Assembly (NCBI RefSeq): GCF_002797325.1
Contig: NZ_KZ454938.1
Coordinates: 1,438,267-1,502,266, forward strand
Direction: 5' to 3'
DNA length: 64,000 nt
DNA from: Bacillus sp. FJAT-45037
GTDB lineage: Bacteria; Bacillota; Bacilli; Bacillales; Bacillaceae_D
Shown here piece by piece: positions 36,070-44,852 of this stretch. The first letter of the stretch is position 1; each line of letters begins with the position of its first letter. Under the pieces are notes generated by a model that searched no databases, was not told where the DNA came from, and saw only the letters and a program-made list of their open reading frames with translations. The position numbers and the translations under genes are program-made.

Positions 36070-37242
36070 GTGAACATTATTTTCTTTTCACCCCATTTCC
36101 CTCAGAACAGTACAGATTTTTGTGTGCATTTAAGAAAAAATGGTGCAAACGTCCTTGGGATTGGGGACACTCCTTTTGATCACCTTTCTACCAAACTACA
36201 AAATACATTGACAGATTATATTCAAATTCCTCAATTGGAAAACTATGAGGACGTATTTAAGAGTGTTGGTTTCTTTATTTATAAATATGGAAAAATAGAT
36301 CGTTTTGAATCCTTAAATGACTATTGGCTTGAGCTTGAAGCAAAAATACGAACCGATTTTAATATTTATGGAACAAAACTCGATACCGTCTATGAGGTTA
36401 TTCACAAATCAAAAATGAAAATGTTTTTCGACCAGTGTGATATTTCGAAGATTAGAAGTGTAAAAGAAATTAGTTTAGAAAAAGTCGAGAAATTTGTACA
36501 AGAGGTTGGTTATCCGATTGTCATTAAACCTGATCATGGATCTGGTGCAAGCATGACGTCGAAAATAGTGAATCATGATGAACTAGTCCAGTTTTTCAAT
36601 CACAAAAGGGATTCTAGCGCTTTTATTGCAGAAGAATTTATCGATGGACATATTTTCACCTATGATGGATTAGTCGATCGAGAAGGAAAGGTTCTTTTTG
36701 AAGCGTCACACTTTTTTGATCAAAACATTATGACTGTGGTAAATTCCGATGATCACTTACACTATTATTGTTTAAAGGAGATCCCAGCAAATGTGCGACA
36801 AGCCGGGCAAAGTATTTTAAAAACATTTGGAATTAAAGAACGATTTTTTCACATCGAATTATTCGAATCCTTAAAAAACGGCAAACTATACGGATTAGAA
36901 GTAAACATGCGCCCCCCAGGTGCATGGATGACAGATTCGATCAATTACACTTATGATATTGATATTTACCAAGAGTGGGCAAATTTAGTTGTACTCAACC
37001 AAGTAGACTGCAATCGAGAAGGTAAATATTATACCGCTTATGCTAGTCGAAAAAATCATAAAAATTATGCGTACAGTCACGATGATATTCTTCATTCTTA
37101 TTCACCTCAATTGGTTCACCATAATCGTATTGAAGATGTTTTTAGTCAGGCTATGGGAAATTATGCGTACCAATTTAGAGCTGGAACATTTGATCAGGTA
37201 GAAGCAATTGTTGCTTTTGTGCAGGAGGAAAAGAGGGGTTAA
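36070..37242 (+). CDS. ATP-grasp domain protein (carboxylate-amine/thiol ligase type)
   Basis: A 390-residue protein with an N-terminal pre-ATP-grasp region and an ATP-grasp fold. GYPIVIKPDHGSGAS is the ATP-binding strand-loop and GLEVNMRPPG supplies the Glu and Asn that bind Mg. Such enzymes join a carboxylate to an amine or similar nucleophile through an acyl phosphate. GTG at 36070 is eight bases after AAGGAGG. It lies 1 nt before the esterase gene. The pair sits between the queF remnant and queF, so it looks like an acquired cassette. The substrate is unknown. Confidence 0.86.
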   Translation: MNIIFFSPHFPQNSTDFCVHLRKNGANVLGIGDTPFDHLSTKLQNTLTDYIQIPQLENYEDVFKSVGFFIYKYGKIDRFESLNDYWLELEAKIRTDFNIYGTKLDTVYEVIHKSKMKMFFDQCDISKIRSVKEISLEKVEKFVQEVGYPIVIKPDHGSGASMTSKIVNHDELVQFFNHKRDSSAFIAEEFIDGHIFTYDGLVDREGKVLFEASHFFDQNIMTVVNSDDHLHYYCLKEIPANVRQAGQSILKTFGIKERFFHIELFESLKNGKLYGLEVNMRPPGAWMTDSINYTYDIDIYQEWANLVVLNQVDCNREGKYYTAYASRKNHKNYAYSHDDILHSYSPQLVHHNRIEDVFSQAMGNYAYQFRAGTFDQVEAIVAFVQEEKRG

Positions 37243-37243
37243 C

Positions 37244-37993
37244 ATGCAGGTTACATACCATAAGGAGTACAGCCAAGCTTTGCAAAGGGAAATGGAATAT
37301 AAAGTATACGGGCACAGCGGAAAGCCTGTCCTAGCCTTCCCTACGTCTCGTGGTAGATTTTTTCAATTTGAAGATAATGGAATGATAGAAGTCCTAAGTG
37401 ACTTTATTACTGAAGGTAAGATCCAGCTTTGGGCATGTGATGGAATTGATGAAGAGACTTTTTTTTCAAAAGATCCTGATATATACGCCCGCATGAATCG
37501 TCAAAATCAATACGATGAATATATTTCAAACGAACTTATTCCTTCTATTTTAAATGAGAGCAAGTGGAACAACCATGGAGATGATCAAAAACTATGGCTC
37601 ACAGGATGCTCAATGGGGGCTTTCCATAGTGCGAATATTTATTTTCGACACCCTCATCATATCGATGGTTTACTTGCATTAAGTGGAGTTTATTCAACAA
37701 AATACTTTTTTGGGGAAGAAATGAATGAAGAAATTTATTTACATTCTCCCCTTCATTATTTACGAGAGCTGAACGATGAAAGCTACTTGGAGGCTTTTCG
37801 AAATACTCGTCTTGTCATCTGTACGGGTCAGGGTGCATTTGAGGATGAAATGATTGTAGATACGCATGAATTAAAGCAAGTTTTGGAACAGAAATCCATC
37901 CCTGCACGCATTGATTTCTGGGGATATGATGCAAATCATGATTGGGATTGGTGGAGGAAGCAGCTGAGGTATTATGTTAGTGAGTGGATGTAA
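37244..37993 (+). CDS. esterase-D-type alpha/beta hydrolase
   Basis: A 249-residue member of the PF00756-type esterase family. The nucleophile elbow is TGCSMGAFHS, a putative acid lies in the TGQGAFED region, and the catalytic His is in DANHDWDWWRKQL near the C-terminus. There is no signal peptide, so it acts in the cytosol. Its ATG follows the ATP-grasp stop by one base, with GAGGGG upstream, so the two are translationally coupled. I infer that it removes or transfers an acyl or ester group on the product of the partner ligase. Confidence 0.86.
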   Translation: MQVTYHKEYSQALQREMEYKVYGHSGKPVLAFPTSRGRFFQFEDNGMIEVLSDFITEGKIQLWACDGIDEETFFSKDPDIYARMNRQNQYDEYISNELIPSILNESKWNNHGDDQKLWLTGCSMGAFHSANIYFRHPHHIDGLLALSGVYSTKYFFGEEMNEEIYLHSPLHYLRELNDESYLEAFRNTRLVICTGQGAFEDEMIVDTHELKQVLEQKSIPARIDFWGYDANHDWDWWRKQLRYYVSEWM

Positions 37994-38035
37994 GGACAAG
38001 TAAAACCAACCTTTCGTATACGAAGTTGTTGATTA

Positions 38036-38072
38036 GAGCTGCATGCGCTCGCTTTCCGTGGGCGGGGGCATA
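38036..38072. repeat. fragment of a Bacillaceae-type intergenic repeat
   Basis: The segment GCATGCGCTCGCTTTCCGTG followed by a G-rich GGCGGGGGC looks like the core of intergenic repeats common in Bacillaceae genomes. It is GC-rich against an AT-rich background. I see no second copy of exactly this core in the window. Confidence 0.35.
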
Positions 38073-38092
38073 ACTTAGTTAATTTTAAAATG

Positions 38093-38128
38093 AATGCCCT
38101 CACGAACAAAAATTTCGTGAGGGCATTG
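38093..38128 (+). terminator. terminator after the ATP-grasp/esterase pair
   Basis: Arms AATGCCCTCACGAA and TTCGTGAGGGCATT around CAAAAAT, followed by a short T-rich stretch. It lies 100 nt after the esterase stop. Confidence 0.75.
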
Positions 38129-38257
38129 TTTGTATAGAATCATTTTCCCTTTTTGAATAACCAGTAAAATAATTAACAGCACCCATTTTAGTGGCTTTTC
38201 ACAGTTTTGTCCCAACCTTTTTTTGATACTATCTTTTATTTACTAGGGATTAATATT

Positions 38258-38755
38258 CTACCGATTATCAATCGTCTCTGGATACAAGTCATGGTTCATC
38301 ATGCGATAGTCTGCCATTTTCTCGAATTTCGTCCCTGGCTTCCCGTAGTTCGTATACGGATCAATTGAAATACCACCACGTGGGGTGAATTTCCCCCATA
38401 CTTCAATGTAACGTGGGTCCATTAACTCAATTAGATCATTCATGATGATGTTCATGCAATCTTCATGAAAGTCACCATGGTTACGGAAGCTAAATAAATA
38501 AAGTTTCAGTGATTTACTCTCAACCATCTTTTCACCTGGAATATAACTAATATAAATCGTCGCAAAATCTGGTTGCCCTGTTTGCGGACAAAGCGAAGTA
38601 AATTCTGGGCAGTTAAATTTAACAAAGTAATCTCTGTTTGGATGTTTGTTATCAAACACTTCTAATATTTTGGGATTATAGGCAAAGTCATACGTTGTTC
38701 CTTGGTTTCCTAAAAGGGTAACCCCTTCTAGTTCTTCTTCTTTACGACCACTCAT
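38258..38755 (-). CDS. queF: NADPH-dependent 7-cyano-7-deazaguanine reductase QueF
   Basis: Reduces preQ0 to preQ1, the last free-base step of queuosine precursor synthesis. The 165-residue protein is the short (unimodular) bacterial type. It has the catalytic cysteine in [13 protein letters not shown] (Cys56), Asp63 just after it, and the QueF motif [22 protein letters not shown] split around residue 80-100. The ATG at 38755 follows AAAGGAGG by seven bases; the frame continues upstream into queE but without a better start. A truncated second copy of its 3' end lies 2.4 kb downstream. Confidence 0.97.
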   Translation of the reverse strand: MSGRKEEELEGVTLLGNQGTTYDFAYNPKILEVFDNKHPNRDYFVKFNCPEFTSLCPQTGQPDFATIYISYIPGEKMVESKSLKLYLFSFRNHGDFHEDCMNIIMNDLIELMDPRYIEVWGKFTPRGGISIDPYTNYGKPGTKFEKMADYRMMNHDLYPETIDNR

Positions 38756-38769
38756 TCTAGATCCTCCTT

Positions 38770-39480
38770 TTACACTCCGCGCTTGTTTCCCCATACAAGT
38801 GTATGAAGCTGCGGCAGTACTTTTGCATCATTTAATTTTGGTGATTCTGTCACCTGATCAATTAACCATTCATACCGTTCAAGTAAGTGCGAAACTAGTG
38901 ATGAATCTTCATTTTCAGATACCTCGTCATTTCCAACTTGTAAGAAGAACGGAACTTGAGGATATCTTTCATGGACTTGCTCTGCGTATAGTAGGTCTTG
39001 TTCGTTAAAGATCACAACTTTTATGCTTATGTTACGATCTTGTAATTGTTGAATGTAGTCATCTAGTTTCTTAAAGTCCGTTTTCATTTTCGAGCTTGGA
39101 GGCTTTGGAGAAATCGTTACATCATCGACCTCTAACATCCATTCTTGCCAAATCGATCCTTGCGTCTCAACAGCCGTTTTTATACCTTGTTCATTTAAAC
39201 GAGTAATTAAGCCTGCAATCCCTTGATGAATCGCTGGATTCCCGCCAGAAATGGTTACATGAGAAAATCGGTCTCCCCCGATTTCTTGCAACTGCGTCAC
39301 GATTTCTTCAGGTGTCATTAAGGTATTCTTCCCTGTTCCATCCCAAGTAAAGCTAGAATCACACCATGCACAGGAATAATCACAGCCACCTGTGCGAACA
39401 AACATTGTCTTCTGTCCAATCACCATTCCCTCACCTTGAATGGTTGGTCCGAAAACTTCCATCACTGGAATCTTCTTCAC
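38770..39480 (-). CDS. queE: 7-carboxy-7-deazaguanine synthase QueE
   Basis: Radical-SAM enzyme that contracts 6-carboxytetrahydropterin to 7-carboxy-7-deazaguanine. The cluster cysteines are Cys33, Cys37 and Cys40 in [11 protein letters not shown], the CxxxCxxC spacing of radical SAM enzymes. The SGGNPAIH segment is the SAM-contacting GGE-like motif. Length is 236 residues. The start is GTG at 39480, overlapping the queD stop, with AGGAGG seven bases upstream. Confidence 0.96.
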   Translation of the reverse strand: MKKIPVMEVFGPTIQGEGMVIGQKTMFVRTGGCDYSCAWCDSSFTWDGTGKNTLMTPEEIVTQLQEIGGDRFSHVTISGGNPAIHQGIAGLITRLNEQGIKTAVETQGSIWQEWMLEVDDVTISPKPPSSKMKTDFKKLDDYIQQLQDRNISIKVVIFNEQDLLYAEQVHERYPQVPFFLQVGNDEVSENEDSSLVSHLLERYEWLIDQVTESPKLNDAKVLPQLHTLVWGNKRGV

Positions 39481-39902
39481 GATAGATCCTCCTGCTTCGG
39501 ACGATAGACGACGTAACTTGTTGGCGTTTCACGGACGACAACTTGTAAACACTTCGGTTGATTTGCCAGTTGACTTAGGTGAGTTTGGATTGATGTCCAA
39601 ATTTGTTCGGCAACGACTTCTGTTGTTGGGTTAAGACCTTTATACTCTGCATGATCATTTAAAAGCGTATGATCATACCGTTTATGGATTAACGTTTTTA
39701 TATCTTTGAAATTAATTAAAAAGCCTGTCTCATCAAGAATATCTCCAGCAATGGTTACATTAATAAAATAGGTATGACCGTGCATATTTTGACAAGCGCC
39801 CGCGTTCTCATCATTGATAAAATGAGCTGCTGCAAGATGCATGTCTTTATTTAATTCAAATCGATAACTATGCGGTACTTGTGGGTAGAATTGTTGAATC
39901 AT
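39477..39902 (-). CDS. queD: 6-carboxy-5,6,7,8-tetrahydropterin synthase QueD
   Basis: Makes 6-carboxytetrahydropterin from dihydroneopterin triphosphate. The zinc ligands are His27 and the pair His41/His43, and the catalytic cysteine is Cys37 in [10 protein letters not shown]. The NPTTEVVAE segment carries the second active-site block. It overlaps queC (ATGA) and queE (GTGA), which indicates coupled translation across the operon. 141 residues, slightly longer than the shortest QueD proteins. Confidence 0.95.
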   Translation of the reverse strand: MIQQFYPQVPHSYRFELNKDMHLAAAHFINDENAGACQNMHGHTYFINVTIAGDILDETGFLINFKDIKTLIHKRYDHTLLNDHAEYKGLNPTTEVVAEQIWTSIQTHLSQLANQPKCLQVVVRETPTSYVVYRPKQEDLS

Positions 39903-40570
39903 CCTTGTTCACCTACCTGTGCTTTTGTCGATAAGTAATCATCTAATCCTTTTTTACGCAAGACACATGAAGGACATTCTCCACATCCGTCTCCGATGAT
40001 CCCGTTATAACATGTGAGCGTTTTTTCACGAACATATGAGAGGACACCTAGACGATCAGCCAATTCCCAAGTTTGTTCTTTATTTAACCACATTAATGGA
40101 GTGTGAATAACAAATTGCTCATCCATTGATAAATTCAATGTAACATTTAATGATTTCACAAAAATATCTCGACAATCAGGATACCCACTGAAGTCTGTTT
40201 CACATACACCGGTAATTAAGTGTCTAGCGCCAATTTGTTTAGCATAAATCGCTGCAAACGATAGGAATAATAGATTACGCCCTTCAACAAATGTAGACGG
40301 TAACTCTCCATTCTCCCCTTCAACGACGTCAATGTCAGATCGTGTGAGAGCATTTGCTGAGAGTTGATTAATAAGACCCATATCTAGCACATGAAATGAT
40401 ACTCCTAATTCACCTGCTATTTTTCGTGCACATTCAATTTCTTTTGAATGTCTCTGTCCATAATCAAATGTAACAGTTGCTACTTCTTTAAATTCTTTAA
40501 GTGCCCAGAATAAACATGTCGTACTATCCTGACCACCACTAAATACAACGACTGCTTTATCTTGTTTCAT
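39899..40570 (-). CDS. queC: 7-cyano-7-deazaguanine synthase QueC
   Basis: ATP-dependent amidation and dehydration of 7-carboxy-7-deazaguanine to preQ0. The PP-loop is SGGQDS at 11-16. The zinc site is formed by Cys187, Cys196, Cys199 and Cys202 in [16 protein letters not shown]. It is the first gene of queC-queD-queE-queF, downstream of the preQ1-I riboswitch, with GGGGGA before its ATG. 223 residues, normal length. Confidence 0.96.
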   Translation of the reverse strand: MKQDKAVVVFSGGQDSTTCLFWALKEFKEVATVTFDYGQRHSKEIECARKIAGELGVSFHVLDMGLINQLSANALTRSDIDVVEGENGELPSTFVEGRNLLFLSFAAIYAKQIGARHLITGVCETDFSGYPDCRDIFVKSLNVTLNLSMDEQFVIHTPLMWLNKEQTWELADRLGVLSYVREKTLTCYNGIIGDGCGECPSCVLRKKGLDDYLSTKAQVGEQG

Positions 40571-40620
40571 GACCCAAATCCCCCTTCATTTAGAAGAAGA
40601 ACGAGCATTCGAAAAACTCC

Positions 40621-40643
40621 ACGCTTACTTTACAGCTAAGCGT
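40621..40643 (-). terminator. possible regulated terminator in the queC leader
   Basis: Arms ACGCTTA and TAAGCGT; on the minus strand GGAG and then TTTTT follow. It lies about 125 nt downstream of the preQ1 aptamer and 50 nt before queC. The distance from the aptamer is unusual for a preQ1-I switch. Confidence 0.45.
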
Positions 40644-40766
40644 CGCTAAAAACATCATCACTCTATGAAAGAATGATACTGTTCCGTTCATAAGTCTTCC
40701 CAAATCGGGCACTCTAGACAGGATGAACGAAAGAAAACCGCATCCACGTATGATACTGTTTGCTTC

Positions 40767-40799
40767 ATAGTTTTTTATAGAGGGAGTTTGCGAACCTCT
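40767..40799 (-). ncRNA. preQ1-I riboswitch aptamer of the queCDEF operon
   Basis: On the minus strand AGAGGTTCGCAAACTCCCTCT is followed directly by ATAAAAAACTA. These are the conserved P1 arms, the loop and the A-rich tail of the class I preQ1 aptamer, which forms an H-type pseudoknot. Position in front of queC matches the Bacillus arrangement. High preQ1 should repress the operon. Confidence 0.95.
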
Positions 40800-40952
40800 T
40801 TCGCGTGTTGATGCGAAGATTTCTTCTTACTTAATTTGCGCTTATTATCTTACCATAAAAGATTGTAAAGTGCTGAACCTTTTCACATCGTCATAATGTT
40901 GGTAAAATAGTGAAGAGTACAATAATACATAGTAGAAATGAGGAATGTTAGA

Positions 40953-42185
40953 ATGACAACGTTTCAAGAAAACCTTGAGAAATACGCAGAATTAGCTGTA
41001 AAGGTGGGTATTAATATTCAACCTGGACAAACACTTGTTGTAAGAACACCACTTACAGCTCGCGATTATGTAAGACTTGTAGCAAAAAAAGCATATGAGG
41101 CCGGAGCAAAGCATGTTCAAGTTATTTGGACAGATGAAGAAATCACTAAAACAAGATATGAACTAGCACCAGACGAAGCCTTTCACGAGTTTCCAGAGTG
41201 GCTGGCAAAAGGACATGAAGAATTAGCAGAGAACGGTGCTGCTTTCTTAAGCATCACAGGTTCTAATCCTGATCTACTAAAAGATGCAGACCCTGAGCGT
41301 GTAGCTAATGACAACAAAGCAAGTGGTAAAGCGATGTCTGGTTTCCGTTCATACATTATGGCAGATAAAATTAGCTGGTCTATTGTCGCTGTTCCTTCTG
41401 TTGAATGGGCAGAAAAAGTGTTCCCAGAAGCAAAAGGTGAAGAAGCTGTCACTAAGTTATGGGAAGCCATTTTTGCCGCAACTCGTATTCACACAGAAGA
41501 CCCTGTCTCCGAGTGGAAAGCTCATCTTGCCAAATTGGATGAAAAGATGATCGCTCTAAATGAAAAGCATTATACAGCCCTTCACTACACAGCTGAAGGT
41601 ACTGATTTAACAATTGAATTACCAGAAACTCATTTATGGGTAAGTGGTGGTAGTACGAATAAAGATGGCGTTGACTTTGTCGCTAATATGCCCACAGAGG
41701 AAGTGTTTACATCAGCTAAGAAGACAGGTGTAAATGGTAAAGTTAGCTCGACTAAACCTCTGAATTACGGTGGAACATTGATTGACAACTTCACCCTTAC
41801 ATTTAAAGATGGTAAAGTCGTTGAGTTCACGGCTGAACAAGGTGAAAAAACATTAGGTCGACTCCTCGAGTCAGATGAAGGTGCTTCTTATATCGGCGAG
41901 GTCGCTCTTGTACCTCATAAATCACCTATTTCAGACACAGACATCTTATTCTACAACACGTTATTCGATGAAAATGCCTCTAACCACCTCGCAATTGGTA
42001 GTGCTTATGCATTCTGTATTGAAGGCGGAAAAGAAATGAACAAAGAAGAACTTGAGAAAAACGGCTTAAACACAAGTAACACACATGTTGACTTCATGAT
42101 CGGTTCGGCTGATATGAATATCGATGGCATTACTGAAGATGGTAAGCGTGAACCTGTCTTCCGTGATGGAAATTGGGCCTTTTAA
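40953..42185 (+). CDS. M29-family aminopeptidase (AmpS type)
   Basis: A 410-residue metallo-aminopeptidase of the M29 (thermophilic aminopeptidase) family. It contains GINIQPGQTLVVRTPL at the start, the C-terminal metal-binding blocks ENASNHLAIGSAYAF and NTSNTHVDFMIGSADMNI, and the family's GEVALVPHKSPIS segment. Cytosolic and broad-specificity, according to family knowledge. I start it at ATG 40953, which has GAGGAA upstream; an ATG at 40938 has none. Single gene with a strong terminator. Confidence 0.93.
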   Translation: MTTFQENLEKYAELAVKVGINIQPGQTLVVRTPLTARDYVRLVAKKAYEAGAKHVQVIWTDEEITKTRYELAPDEAFHEFPEWLAKGHEELAENGAAFLSITGSNPDLLKDADPERVANDNKASGKAMSGFRSYIMADKISWSIVAVPSVEWAEKVFPEAKGEEAVTKLWEAIFAATRIHTEDPVSEWKAHLAKLDEKMIALNEKHYTALHYTAEGTDLTIELPETHLWVSGGSTNKDGVDFVANMPTEEVFTSAKKTGVNGKVSSTKPLNYGGTLIDNFTLTFKDGKVVEFTAEQGEKTLGRLLESDEGASYIGEVALVPHKSPISDTDILFYNTLFDENASNHLAIGSAYAFCIEGGKEMNKEELEKNGLNTSNTHVDFMIGSADMNIDGITEDGKREPVFRDGNWAF

Positions 42186-42198
42186 TCATAAGAGAAAA

Positions 42199-42232
42199 AG
42201 AGGATGCGAGTGAGTCACTCGCATCCTCTTTT
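42199..42232 (+). terminator. terminator of the M29 aminopeptidase gene
   Basis: Near-perfect palindrome: AAGAGGATGCGAGTGA paired with TCACTCGCATCCTCTT, followed by T-rich sequence. Confidence 0.92.
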
Positions 42233-42261
42233 CTTTATTTAAATGACTGGGTTTTGTTTTC

Positions 42262-42684
42262 CTAGTTTTCTCTCTTTGCTTTTTTACGCAGGTAATAAAT
42301 TAGTGCCACACCGCGCACAAACCCTTTTATGTTCTTATCTTTGCTAAGGTCATCGGCTTGTCTTACAGGACTCATCTTCTTTTCGGTAAATTGAGCAAGC
42401 GTTCCTGTTAATTGATGCGTTGCTTGACCAGCATCTTCAACGATGTCAAACAGTGGATTTAGTTTAGCCACCTTATGATTAACATCCATTAACGTTTCAT
42501 TCGCATTGTACAAAACCAAACTTGTTTCACTTGTAATGTTTTCAAGGCTTTTTTCTGCTTGGGCAATTGTTTTTGCTGTATTATCCAACGTCTCCGTTAA
42601 TTTTTTTAATACAGGGATCAAAAACGCTATTAATACGGCAAACCCAATTGCTAATATCAATACACCTATTCCTAACCAATCCAT
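42262..42684 (-). CDS. ytxG: DUF948 general stress protein YtxG
   Basis: A 140-residue protein with one N-terminal membrane segment (LGIGVLILAIGFAVLIAFLI) followed by a coiled-coil-like region and a basic C-terminus (YYLRKKAKREN). This is the DUF948/YtxG layout. The ATG at 42684 follows GAGGTGG by five bases. The upstream neighbour is another small single-pass membrane protein, and the two are probably cotranscribed. Its molecular role is not established. Confidence 0.85.
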   Translation of the reverse strand: MDWLGIGVLILAIGFAVLIAFLIPVLKKLTETLDNTAKTIAQAEKSLENITSETSLVLYNANETLMDVNHKVAKLNPLFDIVEDAGQATHQLTGTLAQFTEKKMSPVRQADDLSKDKNIKGFVRGVALIYYLRKKAKREN

Positions 42685-42714
42685 ATGTACCACCTCGTCT
42701 AATAATTTTTCTTA

Positions 42715-43056
42715 TTAATCTCGATAACTTTCGACCACTTCTAAAAATTCGGCAACCCATTCACCTACTAAAGGCAATGAAACCATCTGTGTCAAAATAA
42801 AAATTAACACACCGATAAAAATGGCTGTACCGATTGTTAGTCCTACACCTCTGGCCAAACCTGCAAGGAGATTCACTTTAATAACTTCTTTCTTATCTGT
42901 AAAGTGATACGCCATATCTTTTAAACGTCCGTTTGTTGTCATGTCTTCTAGTTTATCAATCAACTGCTCGAACCGCTCATTCTCGTCATGACGTTTTTCA
43001 TCGTAGCGATGTTTTGGAGGAAGCTTCCTCATCTCTTGTTCTTTTTTTAAGCCCAC
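42715..43056 (-). CDS. DUF5665-like membrane protein
   Basis: A charged N-terminal half of about 60 residues (RYDEKRHDENERFEQLIDKLEDM) is followed by one long hydrophobic segment (GVGLTIGTAIFIGVLIFILT), matching the DUF5665 layout. The start is uncertain: GTG at 43056 has GGGAG eight bases upstream, while a GTG at 43065 would add three residues. It lies 30 nt upstream of ytxG. Function unknown. Confidence 0.72.
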   Translation of the reverse strand: MGLKKEQEMRKLPPKHRYDEKRHDENERFEQLIDKLEDMTTNGRLKDMAYHFTDKKEVIKVNLLAGLARGVGLTIGTAIFIGVLIFILTQMVSLPLVGEWVAEFLEVVESYRD

Positions 43057-43173
43057 CTTCTTCACTCCCTTCTATCATCACTCGTTATCGATTCTATTTA
43101 CTTATTAAGCCATTCCCCTTCAACTTTCATTTAAAACTAAACCTCGCTATGAAGATTTATTAGCGCGGTTCAA

Positions 43174-44070
43174 TTAAGCCCATTTTCGGTCTTGTGTAAA
43201 GGAGATCGTTAGCCATAATGTATAATTTAAATCCGTAATATTTCGATCGATTTTTTCTCGAATCTGATCGTGTTCGATGACAGTTTGTGCTTTGGATTTC
43301 GCATCAAGAATAAAGTCAATTTCAATATATAACTTCTCCCCAACTTTAGAAGTTCGGGTAATCGAGTCAACAAATTTGTATTCGATTTCTGTTTGCTTAA
43401 CCAAATCATTAATTTGCGACTGAATTTGAGGTGCAGGCGACATTTCAAGTACTTCTTTCACATGATCACGAATCATAACATATGGTAATTTCAGACAATA
43501 CAAAGAAACGAGTAACACCATTAAAGGATCCACATACACAACAACAGCTGCATAACTAGTATAAGTGAGCAGCGTAGCAATCAAAAATCCGATTAAAACA
43601 GCTACACTTAATAGCATATCCATTAGCCATTGTTTTTTTTCAGCAACAATGAAACCTGAGGGCTTTCGTTTTTCTTGCTTAGCTAAAAAGAACCAGACGA
43701 TATAACAACCTATGGTCGATAAAACGGAATAAGCTAACGCATGACTTGCGACAACGTTTCTTCCACCTGTAAATAAATCATAACTTGAAGAGATAATGGC
43801 TATTAGACAAAGCACTAGAATGACGGCATACTTTGCAATGATAATAATTGGTTCAATCACTTCTTTACCAAAAGGGAATCGTTTCTCATCTTTTTTTTGA
43901 ATAAAACTCGCCCCTACTAGAGAGAGAATCGATAAAGCCACACTAATAAACGAATAGGCACCATCAAACAGGATCATTTGCGAATCAATAATAAGCCCCC
44001 ACACGACACCCAAAATACCAAATAGTAGCGCACCATACACTGACAGCTTTAATAAACCTTTCTCACTCAT
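43174..44070 (-). CDS. cation diffusion facilitator-type transporter, atypical metal site
   Basis: A 298-residue protein with the cation diffusion facilitator plan: about six membrane segments and a ~90-residue cytoplasmic C-terminal domain. The usual metal ligands are changed. Segment 2 reads FDGAYSFIS where typical members have DxxHSxxD, and segment 5 reads LMDMLLS where most have HxxxD. Only the Asp residues at one position of each remain. The substrate may therefore differ from zinc or iron. It lies 64 nt downstream of a TetR gene, with an operator-like palindrome in between. Confidence 0.85.
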   Translation of the reverse strand: MSEKGLLKLSVYGALLFGILGVVWGLIIDSQMILFDGAYSFISVALSILSLVGASFIQKKDEKRFPFGKEVIEPIIIIAKYAVILVLCLIAIISSSYDLFTGGRNVVASHALAYSVLSTIGCYIVWFFLAKQEKRKPSGFIVAEKKQWLMDMLLSVAVLIGFLIATLLTYTSYAAVVVYVDPLMVLLVSLYCLKLPYVMIRDHVKEVLEMSPAPQIQSQINDLVKQTEIEYKFVDSITRTSKVGEKLYIEIDFILDAKSKAQTVIEHDQIREKIDRNITDLNYTLWLTISFTQDRKWA

Positions 44071-44091
44071 TTTAACACCTCATCTTTTTGC

Positions 44092-44110
44092 ATGACTGAA
44101 TGTCAGTCAT
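44092..44110. promoter_or_regulatory. operator-like palindrome between tetR-type gene and transporter
   Basis: ATGACTGA and TCAGTCAT are perfect inverted arms around a 3-nt ATG centre. A related sequence with the TGACTGTCATTCA core lies just upstream of the TetR gene (44738-44751). The shared GACTGTC-like half sites suggest the binding site of the TetR protein. Confidence 0.6.
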
Positions 44111-44134
44111 TTTTAGAGGACAATAAGCTAGTCG

Positions 44135-44719
44135 TTAGCTTATTGCCCTCTTGATAAATTCATATAAATCATGTTTATACGCTACTGTTTCCATATCACC
44201 TTTCGGTTCATCAGTTAAATAAAACGTCTCTGCTGATTGTTCAATTAGCCCGATAATAAAGCTTGCTTGATGAGCAACTGAGTCTCGTCTTGGGATTTCA
44301 TTTTGACCCATAGCTTCTTCAAGTTTCTGCTCTAACCATTTATAATACGGTCTATAAATATCTTCCCAGCGTTGAAATGAGTCATAATAAGCAATACCTG
44401 AATAACAAAACTTAATGACTTCTTGATGACGGTCGGTTAATTGAAATGTTTGTTCAATCAAAACTTCTATAATTCGTTCGATTGAGTCTCCGCTTTTCAC
44501 TTGTTCTTTGACTACAATTAGTTGTTCCTCTAAGATTCGCTCAGCAATGGCTGGTACAATCGCTCCTTTTGAATCGAAATATAAATAAAACGTACCTTGT
44601 GCCACACCTGCATGTTTGACGATTTGTGAGATCGACGCTTTATCAAAACCTTTTTCTTTCATTTGATCAAACGCCGCATCTAAAATTAATTGGTACTTCT
44701 TTTCTTGGTTTTTATTCAT
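44135..44719 (-). CDS. TetR-family transcriptional regulator
   Basis: A 194-residue repressor. The N-terminal helix-turn-helix is clear: GFDKASISQIVKHAGVAQGTFYLYFDSKGAI at about residues 19-49. The helical ligand-binding domain follows. GGAGG lies close before the ATG. It probably forms an operon with the downstream cation transporter and represses itself through the TGACTGTCATTCA site. The effector is unknown, possibly the transporter's substrate. Confidence 0.9.
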   Translation of the reverse strand: MNKNQEKKYQLILDAAFDQMKEKGFDKASISQIVKHAGVAQGTFYLYFDSKGAIVPAIAERILEEQLIVVKEQVKSGDSIERIIEVLIEQTFQLTDRHQEVIKFCYSGIAYYDSFQRWEDIYRPYYKWLEQKLEEAMGQNEIPRRDSVAHQASFIIGLIEQSAETFYLTDEPKGDMETVAYKHDLYEFIKRAIS

Positions 44720-44737
44720 TCACGCCTCCAAAAACGA

Positions 44738-44751
44738 CTGACTGTCATTCA
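44738..44751. promoter_or_regulatory. second operator-like site upstream of the TetR gene
   Basis: TGACTGTCATTCA shares its half site with the perfect palindrome at 44092-44110. It lies about 20 bases before the TetR start codon, a usual position for autorepression. Confidence 0.5.
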
Positions 44752-44852
44752 TTTAAGTCTAGTATATGATTCAGGTTGTGTCAACAGAACGTCAAAGCTA
44801 ATCTAATGAAAAGTAAAAATAAACACATACTATATAAAAGGAGGCGTTAATC

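Noticed and set aside
35820-38412. Transposon target-site duplication
   Set aside because: The 149-base repeat is far longer than a target duplication, has diverged by about 8%, and no transposase or inverted ends are visible.
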